In this document: piece after piece, positions 44,838-64,000 of the stretch
Layout: each line of letters opens with the position of its first letter
How positions within the stretch are numbered: position 1 is the stretch's first letter
From: Amorphochlora amoebiformis
Taxonomy: Eukaryota; Cercozoa; Chlorarachniophyceae
Length of the DNA stretch: 64,000 nt
NCBI GenBank assembly: GCA_054601695.1
Contig: BAAHQB010000034.1
Coordinates: 496,001-560,000, forward strand
Reading direction: 5' to 3'
Notes under the pieces: generated by a model
What the model was told of the DNA's origin: nothing
The model's input: the letters and a program-made list of their open reading frames with translations, nothing else
Database searches by the model: none
Made by a program: the position numbers and the translations under genes

Positions 44838-45844
44838 CAATAAATACATATGTATATATATATAATATATATATATTGTATATGTTAATACATAAATACA
44901 AAACACACACACACACACACACACATATATATTTTTATATATAGGATTCTTTTCGTATACATCGTACAATAACATCAAAAATATAAGCACACCCAGTCTA
45001 TAGTGCAAAATATTCAGCTAGCAATATGTCATCTAGGACTATAATATATTACCAATATTAAAATGTTCATATGTAACATATCAATACTAAGATATCCAAC
45101 AACGATTCAAAGATATCAATACGCCTAGGACCTCGTTAATAGAGCGATAGCCTTCCTGTAGGGTTAGGGTTAGGGTTAGGACTAGGGTTAGGGCTAGGGT
45201 TGGCGCTAGGGTTAGGGATAGGGTTGGCGCTAGGGTGAGGGCTAGGGTTGGCGCTAGGTTTAGGGATAGGGTTGGCGCTAGGGTTAGGGATAGGGTTGGG
45301 GTTAGGGTTAGGGCTAGGGTTGGCTCTAGGGTTAGGGCTAGGGTTAGGGCTAGGGTTAGGATTATGGGTCAAAGTTTAGGCTAGGATAACGCAAGAGAGT
45401 TAGGGTTAGGGTTTGGGTTAGGGTTCAGAGTTAGGATACAGATTAGTGTAAGGCTAGATTATAGGTTAGGGTTATGACTTCCTGCATCAGGTTTGGGTTA
45501 GGGTTAAAGCTAACCCTAACCCTAATCCTACTCTGATCCAAACTGTAAATCTTACCATAATACTAACGCCAACCCTAACACTAGAACTGACTTCTAGCCT
45601 TGTCGTTATACTCACTAAGCCCTTAACCCTTACCCGAACCCCAAGCACCAACCCTAACCCTAACCCCAGACCCAATCTTATTCTTAACCGTAAACGTTAG
45701 GGTTAGAGGTAGGATATGTCAGGATTATGCTAATGGTTAGGGTTAAGATTGGGTCTGGGGTTAGGGTTAGGGTTAGTGCTTGGGGTTCGGGTTAGTGTTA
45801 GTGCATACCAGTTTGAGAACTTGAGTGATATAGCCGGCGTAGAG
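29641..45844 (-). CDS. Fimbrin/plastin-like actin-bundling gene (minus strand)
   Basis: Fimbrin has four calponin-homology (CH) domains in two tandem pairs and cross-links actin filaments. Exons read on the minus strand match its segments in order: end of CH1 ([12 protein letters not shown]), CH1-CH2 linker, CH2, CH3 ([31 protein letters not shown]) and CH4 ([33 protein letters not shown]). The last 13 exons (36480 down to 29641) form an unbroken in-frame chain of 221 codons plus stop. Upstream, several small exons are missing from my model and CH1 is mostly unplaced. Introns carry CCCTAA arrays and a 1-kb (GA)n tract. Confidence 0.8.
30120..30184 (-). CDS. Fimbrin exon: CH4 end
   Basis: Acceptor TTCAG, donor GTGTAT. 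Encodes [20 protein letters not shown] then I, matching the CH4 'pedive...m.lt..a' end. Confidence 0.8.
30759..30796 (-). CDS. Fimbrin exon: CH4
   Basis: Acceptor TTCAG, donor GTACGA. Encodes [12 protein letters not shown] plus two bases; matches the conserved 'yv.siArklG..v' helix. Confidence 0.85.
31063..31127 (-). CDS. Fimbrin exon: CH4
   Basis: Acceptor TATAG, donor GTATGT. Encodes [20 protein letters not shown] then V; 'k.eNAkY' is a fimbrin CH landmark. Confidence 0.88.
31365..31394 (-). CDS. Fimbrin micro-exon: CH4
   Basis: 30 bases. Acceptor GACAG, donor GTGTGT. Encodes NNTSIVVSS with split codons on both sides. CCCTAA repeats sit just upstream of the acceptor. Confidence 0.75.
31418..31690 (+). 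repeat. TTAGGG/TTGGGG array in a fimbrin intron
   Basis: G-rich on the plus strand, so CCCTAA in the sense of the minus-strand gene. It fills almost the whole intron between exons 31693-31734 and 31365-31394. Confidence 0.9.
31693..31734 (-). CDS. Fimbrin exon: CH4
   Basis: Acceptor TATAG, donor GTACAA. Encodes [13 protein letters not shown], matching the CH 'll.li.ai.Pr.v' helix. Confidence 0.85.
31957..32940 (+). repeat. 1-kb polypurine (GA)n minisatellite, 26-base period
   Basis: GGGAGAGAGAGAGAGGGAGA and AAGAGG units, period about 26 bases, nearly free of pyrimidines on the plus strand. It lies in a fimbrin intron, so the transcript would carry polypyrimidine. Mirror-symmetric purine tracts of this kind can form triplex (H-DNA). 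Confidence 0.95.
32989..33064 (-). CDS. Fimbrin exon: CH4 start
   Basis: Acceptor CAGAG, donor GTTGGA. Encodes [20 protein letters not shown] then HLSDS; 'I.sF.D..ls.' is the CH4 start. Confidence 0.9.
33470..34060 (-). repeat. CCCTAA-type array with a (TA)n insert
   Basis: Degenerate AACCCTAACCCTAACC with many point changes, interrupted by an AT array near 33775-33860; in a fimbrin intron. Confidence 0.85.
34092..34148 (-). CDS. Fimbrin exon: CH3-CH4 linker
   Basis: Acceptor TATCAG, donor GTAACT. Encodes [19 protein letters not shown], the 'dil.WaN..v' entry into CH4. Confidence 0.88.
34308..34470 (+). repeat. TTAGGG-type array
   Basis: G-rich degenerate GGTTAGGGTTTGGGTTAGG sequence next to a (TA)n array, in a fimbrin intron. 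Confidence 0.8.
34759..34803 (-). CDS. Fimbrin exon: CH3-CH4 linker
   Basis: Acceptor ATTAG, donor GTTACC. Encodes [15 protein letters not shown], phase 0 on both sides. Confidence 0.85.
35273..35339 (-). CDS. Fimbrin exon: CH3 end
   Basis: Encodes [20 protein letters not shown] then SE; 'l.L.WqLMr...l..l' is the conserved CH3 end. The acceptor AAAAG directly follows an A18 run in the sense strand. Confidence 0.88.
35940..35998 (-). CDS. Fimbrin exon: CH3
   Basis: Acceptor TTAG, donor GTAGAC. Encodes [19 protein letters not shown], matching 'f.lv.i.g.Di.dGn'. Confidence 0.9.
36421..36480 (-). CDS. Fimbrin exon: CH3
   Basis: Acceptor TTAAG, donor GTATCT. Encodes [20 protein letters not shown], matching 'k.ieNCn..v.lgk'. 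Confidence 0.85.
36866..36939 (-). CDS. Fimbrin exon (tentative): CH3 start
   Basis: Acceptor TTCAG, donor GTGTAG. Two frames are open: [20 protein letters not shown] and [20 protein letters not shown]. The second fits the incoming phase from 36999-37081. Neither joins directly to 36421-36480, so a small exon is missing. Confidence 0.5.
36999..37081 (-). CDS. Fimbrin exon (tentative): CH2 end
   Basis: Acceptor CGCAG, donor GTGAGG. Encodes [20 protein letters not shown] then PNYYELF, resembling the 'pkLnLaFvA.iF' end of CH2. Confidence 0.6.
37300..37335 (-). pseudogene. Decayed copy of the 37642-37724 exon end
   Basis: Minus strand TCTTTGCTATACATTCAAAA and TGCATATG aligns with TCTTTGCTAGACAAATCCAA and TGCATATG. 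No AG precedes it. Confidence 0.6.
37408..37440 (-). pseudogene. Copy of the 37642-37724 exon end with intact donor
   Basis: Minus strand encodes [10 protein letters not shown] followed by GTATAT, against [10 protein letters not shown] and GTATGT of the used exon. It may be a usable alternative exon end. Confidence 0.7.
37642..37724 (-). CDS. Fimbrin exon: CH2
   Basis: Acceptor ACAG, donor GTATGT. Encodes [20 protein letters not shown] then DKSKLHM, resembling CH2 'k.aE.ll..a.kl.c'. Incoming phase 1 is not supplied by the next exon upstream, so an exon is missing. Confidence 0.7.
38030..38260 (-). repeat. CCCTAA array with three 24-base palindromic units
   Basis: 38068-38139 holds three 24-base units starting GTCTTGACAG and containing CAAGAC/CAAGGC, each able to fold; CCCTAA repeats flank them. 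Confidence 0.85.
39791..39946. repeat. Two tandem copies of a 78-base unit
   Basis: Both copies start ACGGTCATAGCTCA and share CAGCGTATACATGTGTCA and TTAGAGTCA-type ends. No coding sense seen. Confidence 0.85.
41216..41260 (-). CDS. Fimbrin-region exon (tentative)
   Basis: Acceptor TGTAG, strong donor GTAAGC. Encodes [15 protein letters not shown], phase 0 on both sides, coding-like. Its place in the CH2 alignment is uncertain. Confidence 0.55.
41520..41720 (-). repeat. CCCTAA-type array
   Basis: ACCCTAACCCTAACCCTAGC and variants in a fimbrin intron. Confidence 0.85.
41867..41898 (-). CDS. Fimbrin exon: CH2
   Basis: Acceptor GCAAG, donor GTTATG. Encodes [10 protein letters not shown]; with the previous exon it reads [18 protein letters not shown], matching the CH 'F..dl.dG..f..Ll..l'. 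Confidence 0.7.
42083..42103 (-). CDS. Fimbrin micro-exon: CH2
   Basis: 21 bases, acceptor AAAAG, donor GTGAGG. Encodes GNSLLE between split codons. Supported mainly by phase and by the CH2 fit; an alternative start at CAACAG is possible. Confidence 0.55.
42540..42960. repeat. Degenerate CA-rich repeats
   Basis: Recurring CACACGTACCATATGATACA and AAGC.CGCAAAA sequence, about 35-base spacing, with an AT array in the middle. No exon seen. Confidence 0.5.
43277..43320 (-). CDS. Fimbrin exon: CH2 start
   Basis: Acceptor TCCAG, strong donor GTAAGC. Encodes [32 protein letters not shown] lies just upstream of the acceptor. Confidence 0.7.
43918..44260 (+). repeat. TTAGGG-type arrays
   Basis: Several short GGGTTAGGGTTAGGG blocks separated by unique sequence, in a fimbrin intron. 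Confidence 0.8.
44621..44668 (-). CDS. Fimbrin exon: CH1-CH2 linker
   Basis: Acceptor TTTAG, donor GTAATC. Encodes [16 protein letters not shown], phase 0. It follows [12 protein letters not shown] in phase, as in the fimbrin CH1 end and linker. Confidence 0.7.
45155..45480 (+). repeat. Higher-order TTAGGG variant array
   Basis: GGGTTAGGGATAGGGTTGG and CGCTAGGG alternate with a roughly 24-base period. Confidence 0.85.
45632..45794. repeat. Long inverted repeat built from telomere-like sequence
   Basis: The left arm 45632-45688 (ACCCGAACCCCAAGCACC...) is nearly the reverse complement of the right arm 45735-45794 (...GCTTGGGGTTCGGGTT), with a spacer of about 46 bases. Confidence 0.88.
45809..45844 (-). 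CDS. Fimbrin exon: CH1 end
   Basis: Acceptor ATTAG, donor GTATGC. Encodes [12 protein letters not shown], aligning with the 'LvLg.i.QiiKi' helix that ends fimbrin CH1. Confidence 0.75.
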
Positions 45845-46064
45845 CTAATGTTAGGGTTAGAGGAATAAGTGTATTATAAACATAAATCTGATGGGTATAT
45901 AGGAGATAGGGTTATATTCGTATGTATGTTTGTTTGTTTGTATTTGTGAACTTGCTAATGGGAAAGATACGTGGGTCATATAGGATAGTGTGTTATATTT
46001 ATTATGTTTGTTAATAATGTATGTATTTATGTTTTCATGCACATAGCTCGGAGTTGGTATTCGT

Positions 46065-46103
<39 letters not shown>

Positions 46104-46304
46104 TGTAAACATACTACCTACGATATATATATATATATATCTGTAGAGATAGGTAATATATATACCTTTGACGTTATTCAGATAGGCAATATTATTTAAT
46201 ATATGCATATATATGTATATATATTTAGGATTTTAAATCATCGTATGCATATACCCATGTATATTATATGTGTAATATATATATATATATATACATATAT
46301 ACAT

Positions 46305-46360
<56 letters not shown>

Positions 46361-46554
46361 ACACCGTCTTCAACCAGGAGATTGAATGTACGTATTGATA
46401 TTTATATATACATACATATATATATATATATATACATATACATACATACATACATCATAACATAATATGCATGTAATACATATGTATATATATATAATAT
46501 GAATATAAATATATGTATACATATATTTATTATGTGTGTCTATATATATATATA

Positions 46555-46793
46555 CATCACGCACATTGATATATATGGTAAATGTGTATAGCTCTAACGT
46601 TATCCACAGATTTGTATGTATACATACATATAATATATAAATATATATATTGTATATTTATACATATATAAATATATACACATATATATATTAATCACAT
46701 TGATATGTATGATTAATATCTTTAACTTCTACGTTATCGTATGGCTAATATGCATATCTCTTACGTTATCCACAGGTTTCTACGAATAAATAT

Positions 46794-46846
<53 letters not shown>

Positions 46847-47178
46847 ATTATGAATGTATAATATATATATATATACCACTCTCCCCTTAATAATATAATA
46901 CATATGCATATATATATATATATATATATACATATAAATATATATATATATATATATATAATGTATATATATACCTAGACATCTGTGGATAACGTACGAG
47001 GTATACATGTTAACAATATGATAACGTAAGAGTTATATATATACTAATCAATATATATCACTCACATTGATATACATATGGTAAATATGTAAAGCTTTTA
47101 CACTGCCATATGGTTAATATGTATCTCTATAACGTTACCCACAGAAGATGTCTACGTATACGTATCATCACATTGATG

Positions 47179-47247
<69 letters not shown>

Positions 47248-47522
47248 CGATATAGATACCGCAGTACATGGACATATACATATAATAACGCACAAACATG
47301 GAAAGATATACCTAGCGTATACATATGTATGATTAATATGAAAACACTTATATTATCAAATGGCCAATATATATACCTCTTACGTTGTCCACAGATGTCT
47401 ACGTATACATATATATTTATTATACATCATATATACATACATATATATATATATATATATACTATATCAATCACATTGATATGTATATATATGATTAATA
47501 TATATATATATATAAAATATAT

Positions 47523-47554
<32 letters not shown>

Positions 47555-47580
47555 GTCTTACATTCTCCACAGATCCTGAG
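46555..47580. repeat. Family of about five degenerate copies, roughly 100-120 bases each
   Basis: Copies near 46560, 46690, 47050, 47320 and 47470 share CACATTGATATGTATG, ATTAATAT and CTCTTACGTTATCCACAG; an inverted piece is at 46978-47036. AT arrays separate them. Confidence 0.8.
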
Positions 47581-48088
47581 ACATCAGGATTCTTATTTTC
47601 ACCTGTTACGCAAGTACTATATATTCACTTACCCTACTTATGAATGCTGTATAAAGGAATGCTGTATAAAGGCATGCTTTCATGCAATAACTCTATTCAC
47701 GTACGTTACATATGCATCTATAAAGAAATGTTTACAGTAGGTACATAAAATCTCAGAACTATATGAATATATTATATATATATATATATATAGTCGTGCA
47801 TGAAATATATTTAAATTGAATATATATATATATACATATATAGTTATTACATATGAATATGAATGTATATATACATATATATATAAATATTGATCATATA
47901 ATATACATATTTATATCGTTATTGATACCACAATACATGTACATGTACATTCAATTTCACTCAGAATGGAAAGATATACCTAGCGTATATATATATATAT
48001 ATATCAAAATACATTACATATACTAGGCATTAGCACCTATATACATATGCATGTAATATGTGTATATATATATATATGTATATGTATA

Positions 48089-48122
<34 letters not shown>

Positions 48123-48166
48123 CAATACATTAATATTTCGAAATAGTGTGAATATATTCAGTATAC

Positions 48167-48221
48167 CTAGTAACGAGAGCAAATGTGTCTTACATTCCGC
48201 GTTAAGATGACATTTAACCAT
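48167..48221 (-). CDS. Possible 5' fimbrin exon
   Basis: Minus strand ATG at 48221 opens MVKCHLNAECKTHLLSLL before a GTATAC donor. It is coding-like, and its position suits the N-terminal part of the fimbrin gene, but exons that would connect it to CH1 were not found. A stronger donor GTAAGA inside it is an alternative end. Confidence 0.35.
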
Positions 48222-48395
48222 TTCCCAGTATACATCTGAAAATATACCAATATATATGATATAATCTTAACGATGTACTAGAATAGATCTCAAATGTAAT
48301 GGTATACAATCCATTAGTTTGAGCTATTCTCTAGAAAACACATGAACATGCAACAATATAGGTGATATACTTGTAACGACTTGCATAAATAAATA

Positions 48396-48436
<41 letters not shown>

Positions 48437-48539
48437 GTCAATGCATAAAAAGACATATACATAGATAGTTATATAGACATACATATCATATATATATGTA
48501 TATAGATATATATATAGATGCATTCATACATTACATAGT

Positions 48540-48960
48540 CCCAAACTCTATCCCTAATCCTAACGCTAACACTAGCCATAATCATAACCACTTAGTGTTA
48601 GGGTGAGGGTTAGGGCTAGGGTTAGGGTTAAGGCTAGCCTTAGGGTTACGGTTAGGGTTAGGGTTAGGGTTAGGATCTACCGATAAGAACCAATGGGTCC
48701 TCGTAAGGGTACAACATATTGTGCGGGGTAGCCTGGTGAAAGGATTAGGGTTAGGGTTTGCATTAGGATTAGGGGTTAGGGTTAGGGTTAAAAGTTAGCG
48801 TTAGGGTGTCAGGATTACAATTTGAGCTTCTTGCATAATTTAAACAAACGTTATCGCTAGGGTTCGGGTTAGGTTTAGGGTTAGGGTTAATGTTAGGGTT
48901 AGGGTTAGGGTTACAAAGTTATGTGACGTTAGGGTTAGGGTTAACGTAAGTTTAAATTCA
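48540..48960 (+). repeat. TTAGGG-type arrays between two minus-strand genes
   Basis: Several GGTTAGGGTTAGGGTTAGGG blocks in a gene-free stretch. Confidence 0.85.
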
Positions 48961-49124
48961 TGTGGAGACATAAATTAGGGTAACAGTAAGGTTAAGTTGA
49001 AGATAACTAGAACTACAATTAGCGTCAAAGGCGTTATCTCACATGGATGTTAATGCCGGCATCCAGAGCTGAATTGAGCACTATATTATGGTTCAGATGC
49101 ATAGCATCTAAGAGATTGCTCCGG

Positions 49125-49380
49125 GTCAGGTTAGGGTTAGGGTTAGGGTTAGGTTAGGGTTAGGATTAGCGTTAGGGTTAGAACTTAGGGTGAGAGCTAG
49201 GAGATCAGGGTTAGAATTAATATATCGGGGGTTGGAGGTGTAGTTGATGTTAGGGTTAGGAGAAGAAGGTACACAAGCTTAAGCTGCCGTTTTTTGAGTG
49301 GAGGTGAGTCTGTAGGGGGTTAGGGTTAGGGTTAGGGTTAGGGTTAGGGTTAGGGTTAGGGTTAGGGGTTAGGGATAGTG
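49125..49380 (+). repeat. TTAGGG arrays, including nine near-perfect units
   Basis: 49318-49370 is an almost uninterrupted run of GGGTTA units. Interstitial, not a chromosome end. Confidence 0.9.
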
Positions 49381-49427
49381 GCCGGGATGGAGAGTTTTGT
49401 ACTTCTTTTCAATATAGATTGTTTAGG

Positions 49428-49460
<33 letters not shown>

Positions 49461-49574
49461 GTATATGTATATGTATGTATATATAAAGAGAACAATATAT
49501 GAATTCACATATTGTATGTATAGTTATATACTTTTGCAACATGTTACATTTATACATATTACATGTATACTAAC

Positions 49575-49616
<42 letters not shown>

Positions 49617-49693
49617 CATAAAAATACACATAATGCAACAAATGTTTATGAATAAGTAGACATTTACTATATCCTTATATTGAAACAATAATT

Positions 49694-60309
<10,616 letters not shown>

Positions 60310-61010
60310 CTAGGATTAGGGTTCGGGTTAGGGTTAGGGTTAGGGTTAGGGTTGTTGTTTAGGTAAGGGTTACGGATTGGGTTAGGGTTAGGGCTAGGGT
60401 TGGGGTTTGGGTTATGGTATAGGCTAGATCAGAGTTCCAGTGGAAGTAAATATTACTGTTAATAAAAAACCCTGTATGGCTTCGCTAGGGTTAGGGTTAG
60501 GGTTAGGGTTAGGGTTAGGGTTAGGGTTAGGGTTACGTTAGGGTTTGGTTGGGGATATGATTAGGTGGAATTCGAGTTAGGGTTACGATACTATTCATGG
60601 TAAGTCGTACTGTTAGACAATTCGGATTAAATCTAGGATCCGGGTTAAAGTTATTATTGGGAGTAGAACTATTTTTAGGGTTGAGTTTTTGGATAGGATT
60701 AGGGTTACGAATACGGGTAAGTTTGTAAGGTTGGGATTAGGGTTATGGTTAGAGTTAGGGTTAGGTGTGGGTTAGGGTTAGAGCTAGGGTTAGGATTAAA
60801 GACCCTAGACCAGAAAATAAAATGAAAAAGCAATGTTAGGGTTGGGTTTAGAACTACAAAGTCCCATCGAAAGGCCGTACTATCGCCTCCGCCAAGTAAA
60901 GCTAGGGTGATTGTTTTCGTTCTTGTTAGGGTTAGGGTTAAGGTTAGGGTTCGCGATTGGGTTAGGGTTAGGGTTAGAGTTAGGGTTAGGGTTAGGTGGA
61001 GACATCAAGA
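60310..61010 (+). repeat. TTAGGG arrays with short unique inserts
   Basis: Blocks at 60310-60420, 60485-60545 (eight perfect units), 60660-60810 and 60895-61005. No convincing exon between them. Confidence 0.88.
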
Positions 61011-61118
61011 ACGAGAAAAAGGTTGAAAGAGGAGGGAGAAAGGTAGAAAAAAGTACGAAGTAGAGAAAGACATATCGAGACAGAAATGAATCAGTCAATA
61101 GAGATGAGATGGATAGGT

Positions 61119-61466
61119 GAGAGGTATAACGAGCATTATATTGTATTATACCAGCGTTGATTGTGGTGTCAGAACTCGATTAGTGATTACGGATGAGAAG
61201 GAAACAGTGAGAGAAATAACAAGCGTTGTAGTTGTATTATACCAGATTATAGTTTTATTATGCCAGCATTGATTGTGGTTTGAGAGGCTAAACGAGTCAG
61301 TATGAGAAGGAAACAGTACGAGAGTATAACAAGCATTACAGTTGTATTACACCAGCGTTGACTGTGGGTTGAGAGCTCGATTAGTCAATGTGAGAGGAAA
61401 AGAGAGAGAACATGGGCATTATAGTTGTATTATACCAGCATTGATTGTGGTTTGAGAGGTTGCTGA
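61119..61466. repeat. Four tandem copies of a 75-110-base unit
   Basis: Units start near 61119, 61195, 61304 and 61392. They share GAGAAGGAAACAG, AGTTGTATTATACCAGC and TTGATTGTGGTTTGAGAG. Confidence 0.92.
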
Positions 61467-61630
61467 GTTTGAAATTAAAATATTCGGGTTAGGAAATGCC
61501 ACAAAATATATGCACATATATGCACAAACAATAGACATATACATATGTGTATATATATATATATATATGTGTATATTCATACACGTGTACATATATATAT
61601 ATATATAAATGTTTTTTTATAATATGTGTG

Positions 61631-61735
<105 letters not shown>

Positions 61736-61867
61736 TATATCATTACTATATATCTACATTCCCAACATTTATTGCACTTCTTTCTCTTAATATAAAACTC
61801 TCCCTCTGTTTCTTCCTAAGTTTAGTTTCTTTCCTCTAAGTATAACATCCATGGCATTGAAATGGTG

Positions 61868-61923
<56 letters not shown>

Positions 61924-61928
<5 letters not shown>

Positions 61929-62010
61929 CCCGTTGCCTTGATATGGTATCCTTATACTATATATATATATATACATCCCCGTTGCCTTGATATGGTATCC
62001 TTATACGTGT
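61924..62010. repeat. Two copies of a unit CATCCCCGTTGCCTTGATAT
   Basis: Two copies, each followed by GGTATCCTTATAC, separated by (TA)n. A third decayed trace (CATCCATGGCATTGAAATGG) is at 61850. Confidence 0.85.
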
Positions 62011-62019
62011 ATATCTCTC

Positions 62020-62022
62020 GTT

Positions 62023-62063
<41 letters not shown>

Positions 62064-62221
62064 GTACATGTACATACATATATAAATATATGTAAGAACA
62101 AATCGTTTACATACCTATGAATAGGAATATATAAATTTATATATTTATGAATATATACACATATATATACAGATATATATATATATATATATATATATTA
62201 CATATCATTATATTTATATAC

Positions 62222-62267
<46 letters not shown>

Positions 62268-62471
62268 CACATATATATATATATATATAATAAACATATA
62301 AATATATATATAAATTATATTACATATATATATATATATATATTATATGTATATATATATATATAAACAATAGTACCCCTAAAATAATTTTTTTGTACCT
62401 GGAGAAACAGATGGACCAAAAGGAAGACTGATATACATATATATATATATATATATAATATATATATATAT

Positions 62472-62502
<31 letters not shown>

Positions 62503-62603
62503 TATAAAATTGTGCAATATAGAATAAGTATATGTGAGTCACAGATACATGACAATATGTGTGTGTACATTTGTATATATGCTCCTCCGTTTTATACGAT
62601 ATT

Positions 62604-62652
<49 letters not shown>

Positions 62653-62780
62653 ATGTAAGTATGTACATATAACATGTGTATGTATATATATATTATTCAT
62701 GTATATATATGTATATACTTAAAATCGATACAGATATCTATTTACATATCTAAGTTTTAATCCATATACATACATATATA

Positions 62781-62817
<37 letters not shown>

Positions 62818-62867
62818 TATGTATATACTATTGCATATAAAATGAATATATTTATAAATATATATCA

Positions 62868-62899
<32 letters not shown>

Positions 62900-62931
62900 G
62901 TTATAATATAATGTATATATGTACATATATC

Positions 62932-63001
<70 letters not shown>

Positions 63002-63268
63002 TCTATATATATATATACCTTGACTTTCTATTGAAGTCCACCTCCAAAAGGTTCAAATCTTTTCTATCCACGCTACCACTCTTACCTATATAATATATCC
63101 ATATATATATATATATACATATATGTATATATATTATATATATACACATATATATACATACACATACATATATTATATATGTGTATATATATATATATAT
63201 TATATATATATATATATATATACACTTATACATTCCAAATAACGTATATATATATATACATATGGATA

Positions 63269-63314
<46 letters not shown>

Positions 63315-63330
63315 ATGTACATATAGAAAG
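62020..63330. other. Gene-free AT-array stretch
   Basis: Mostly (TA)n and ATACATAT repeats. Short unique pieces at 62370-62435 and 63015-63090 show no supported exon. Confidence 0.7.
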
Positions 63331-63348
63331 AGGTGTGTACACATATCA

Positions 63349-63685
63349 AACTATATTTGATACGGAAATGGATACATACACATGCAAATACATTCTTAAG
63401 ATGTTACTCATAGCCGAGTATATATATATATATCCATAACTGTGTTTGATATGTAAATGGATACATACATATGCAAACACATTCTTAACATGCTAACCGT
63501 AGCTGAGTATATATATATATATATATATATCATATATATATATATATATACATACATATATATTATACATACACATATATACATATATACATATTCATTA
63601 CATGCTTAGAGATGTGCATACAACTCATTGGTTATGCAAAGGGATACATACACACGCAACATATTTTTCATGTTACCATAGCCGA

Positions 63686-63745
<60 letters not shown>

Positions 63746-63857
63746 ATATGCATGTGTAGAGATGTGTATACAACTACATTTGATACGCAAACGAACACAT
63801 ACATATGCAAACACATTCTTAACATGTTACCCGTAGCTGAGTATACATATATATACA

Positions 63858-63890
<33 letters not shown>

Positions 63891-64000
63891 TACATATATA
63901 TATATATATATACCAGATCTATATGTATATTATATATATACATAAATACATAATATATATATATATATGTATATATGCATATATAGAGATGTGTATACAA
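63349..64000. repeat. Four to five dispersed copies of a roughly 85-base unit
   Basis: Copies at 63349, 63439, 63606 and 63757 share TTTGATACG, ATACATACATATGCAAACAC and GTAGCTGAGTATA; a fifth starts at 63981 (AGAGATGTGTATACAA) and runs off the window. AT arrays lie between them. Confidence 0.9.

Noticed and set aside
45136-45372. [16 protein letters not shown] frame, and [14 protein letters not shown] frames at 57370-57969
   Set aside because: They are translations of TTAGGG-derived arrays with six-base periodicity.
49318-49370. A chromosome end
   Set aside because: The TTAGGG arrays are interstitial, degenerate, in both orientations and flanked by genes.

Overview
The window reads as nuclear DNA of a microbial eukaryote (a protist or alga; the lineage cannot be fixed from sequence alone). 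The genes are cut into many very small exons, often 11-150 bases, with GT-AG introns. The introns are filled with (TA)n/(TATATG)n microsatellites and degenerate TTAGGG/CCCTAA telomere-like repeats. Exons have balanced base composition and stand out clearly from the AT-rich filler. No tRNA, rRNA, CRISPR, operon or bacterial-type gene was seen. Most long open frames are translations of (TA)n, (GA)n or (TTAGGG)n repeats and are not genes.

Layout. (1) About 316-28450, plus strand: one receptor-like gene, 5'-truncated by the window edge, assembled here as 45 exons. All intron phases agree and the sum is exactly 1872 codons including the stop. Its protein runs: NHL beta-propeller repeats, a Ser/Thr/Pro-rich linker ending in ten GPSE-type repeats, an REJ (receptor for egg jelly / polycystin-1-like) region, a GPS autoproteolysis motif with the HLT site, seven hydrophobic segments, and a basic Ser/Arg-rich tail. 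(2) 15415-15758, minus strand: two phase-compatible exons inside an intron of that gene, a possible nested gene. (3) 28451-29640: convergent intergenic spacer. (4) 29641 to about 45844 (possibly 48221), minus strand: a tandem calponin-homology gene matching fimbrin/plastin, with parts of CH1, CH2, CH3 and CH4 in order. The last 13 exons form an unbroken in-frame chain; the 5' part has gaps. (5) 49694-60309, minus strand: a gene of unknown function with two phase-consistent exon chains (11 and 5 exons) and one unresolved join. (6) 60310-64000: telomere-like arrays, a roughly 90-base tandem repeat, AT arrays and a dispersed repeat family, with no gene recognised.

The most unusual feature is repeated duplication of single small exons with their splice sites, separated by AT arrays, in all three large genes. 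Some copies are intact and could be alternative exons; others are frameshifted or decayed. In addition, CCCTAA arrays often sit directly upstream of 3' splice sites in the sense orientation, where the embedded CTAAC resembles a branch point. The receptor would act at the cell surface and fimbrin would bundle actin; nothing in the sequence shows that the genes work together.
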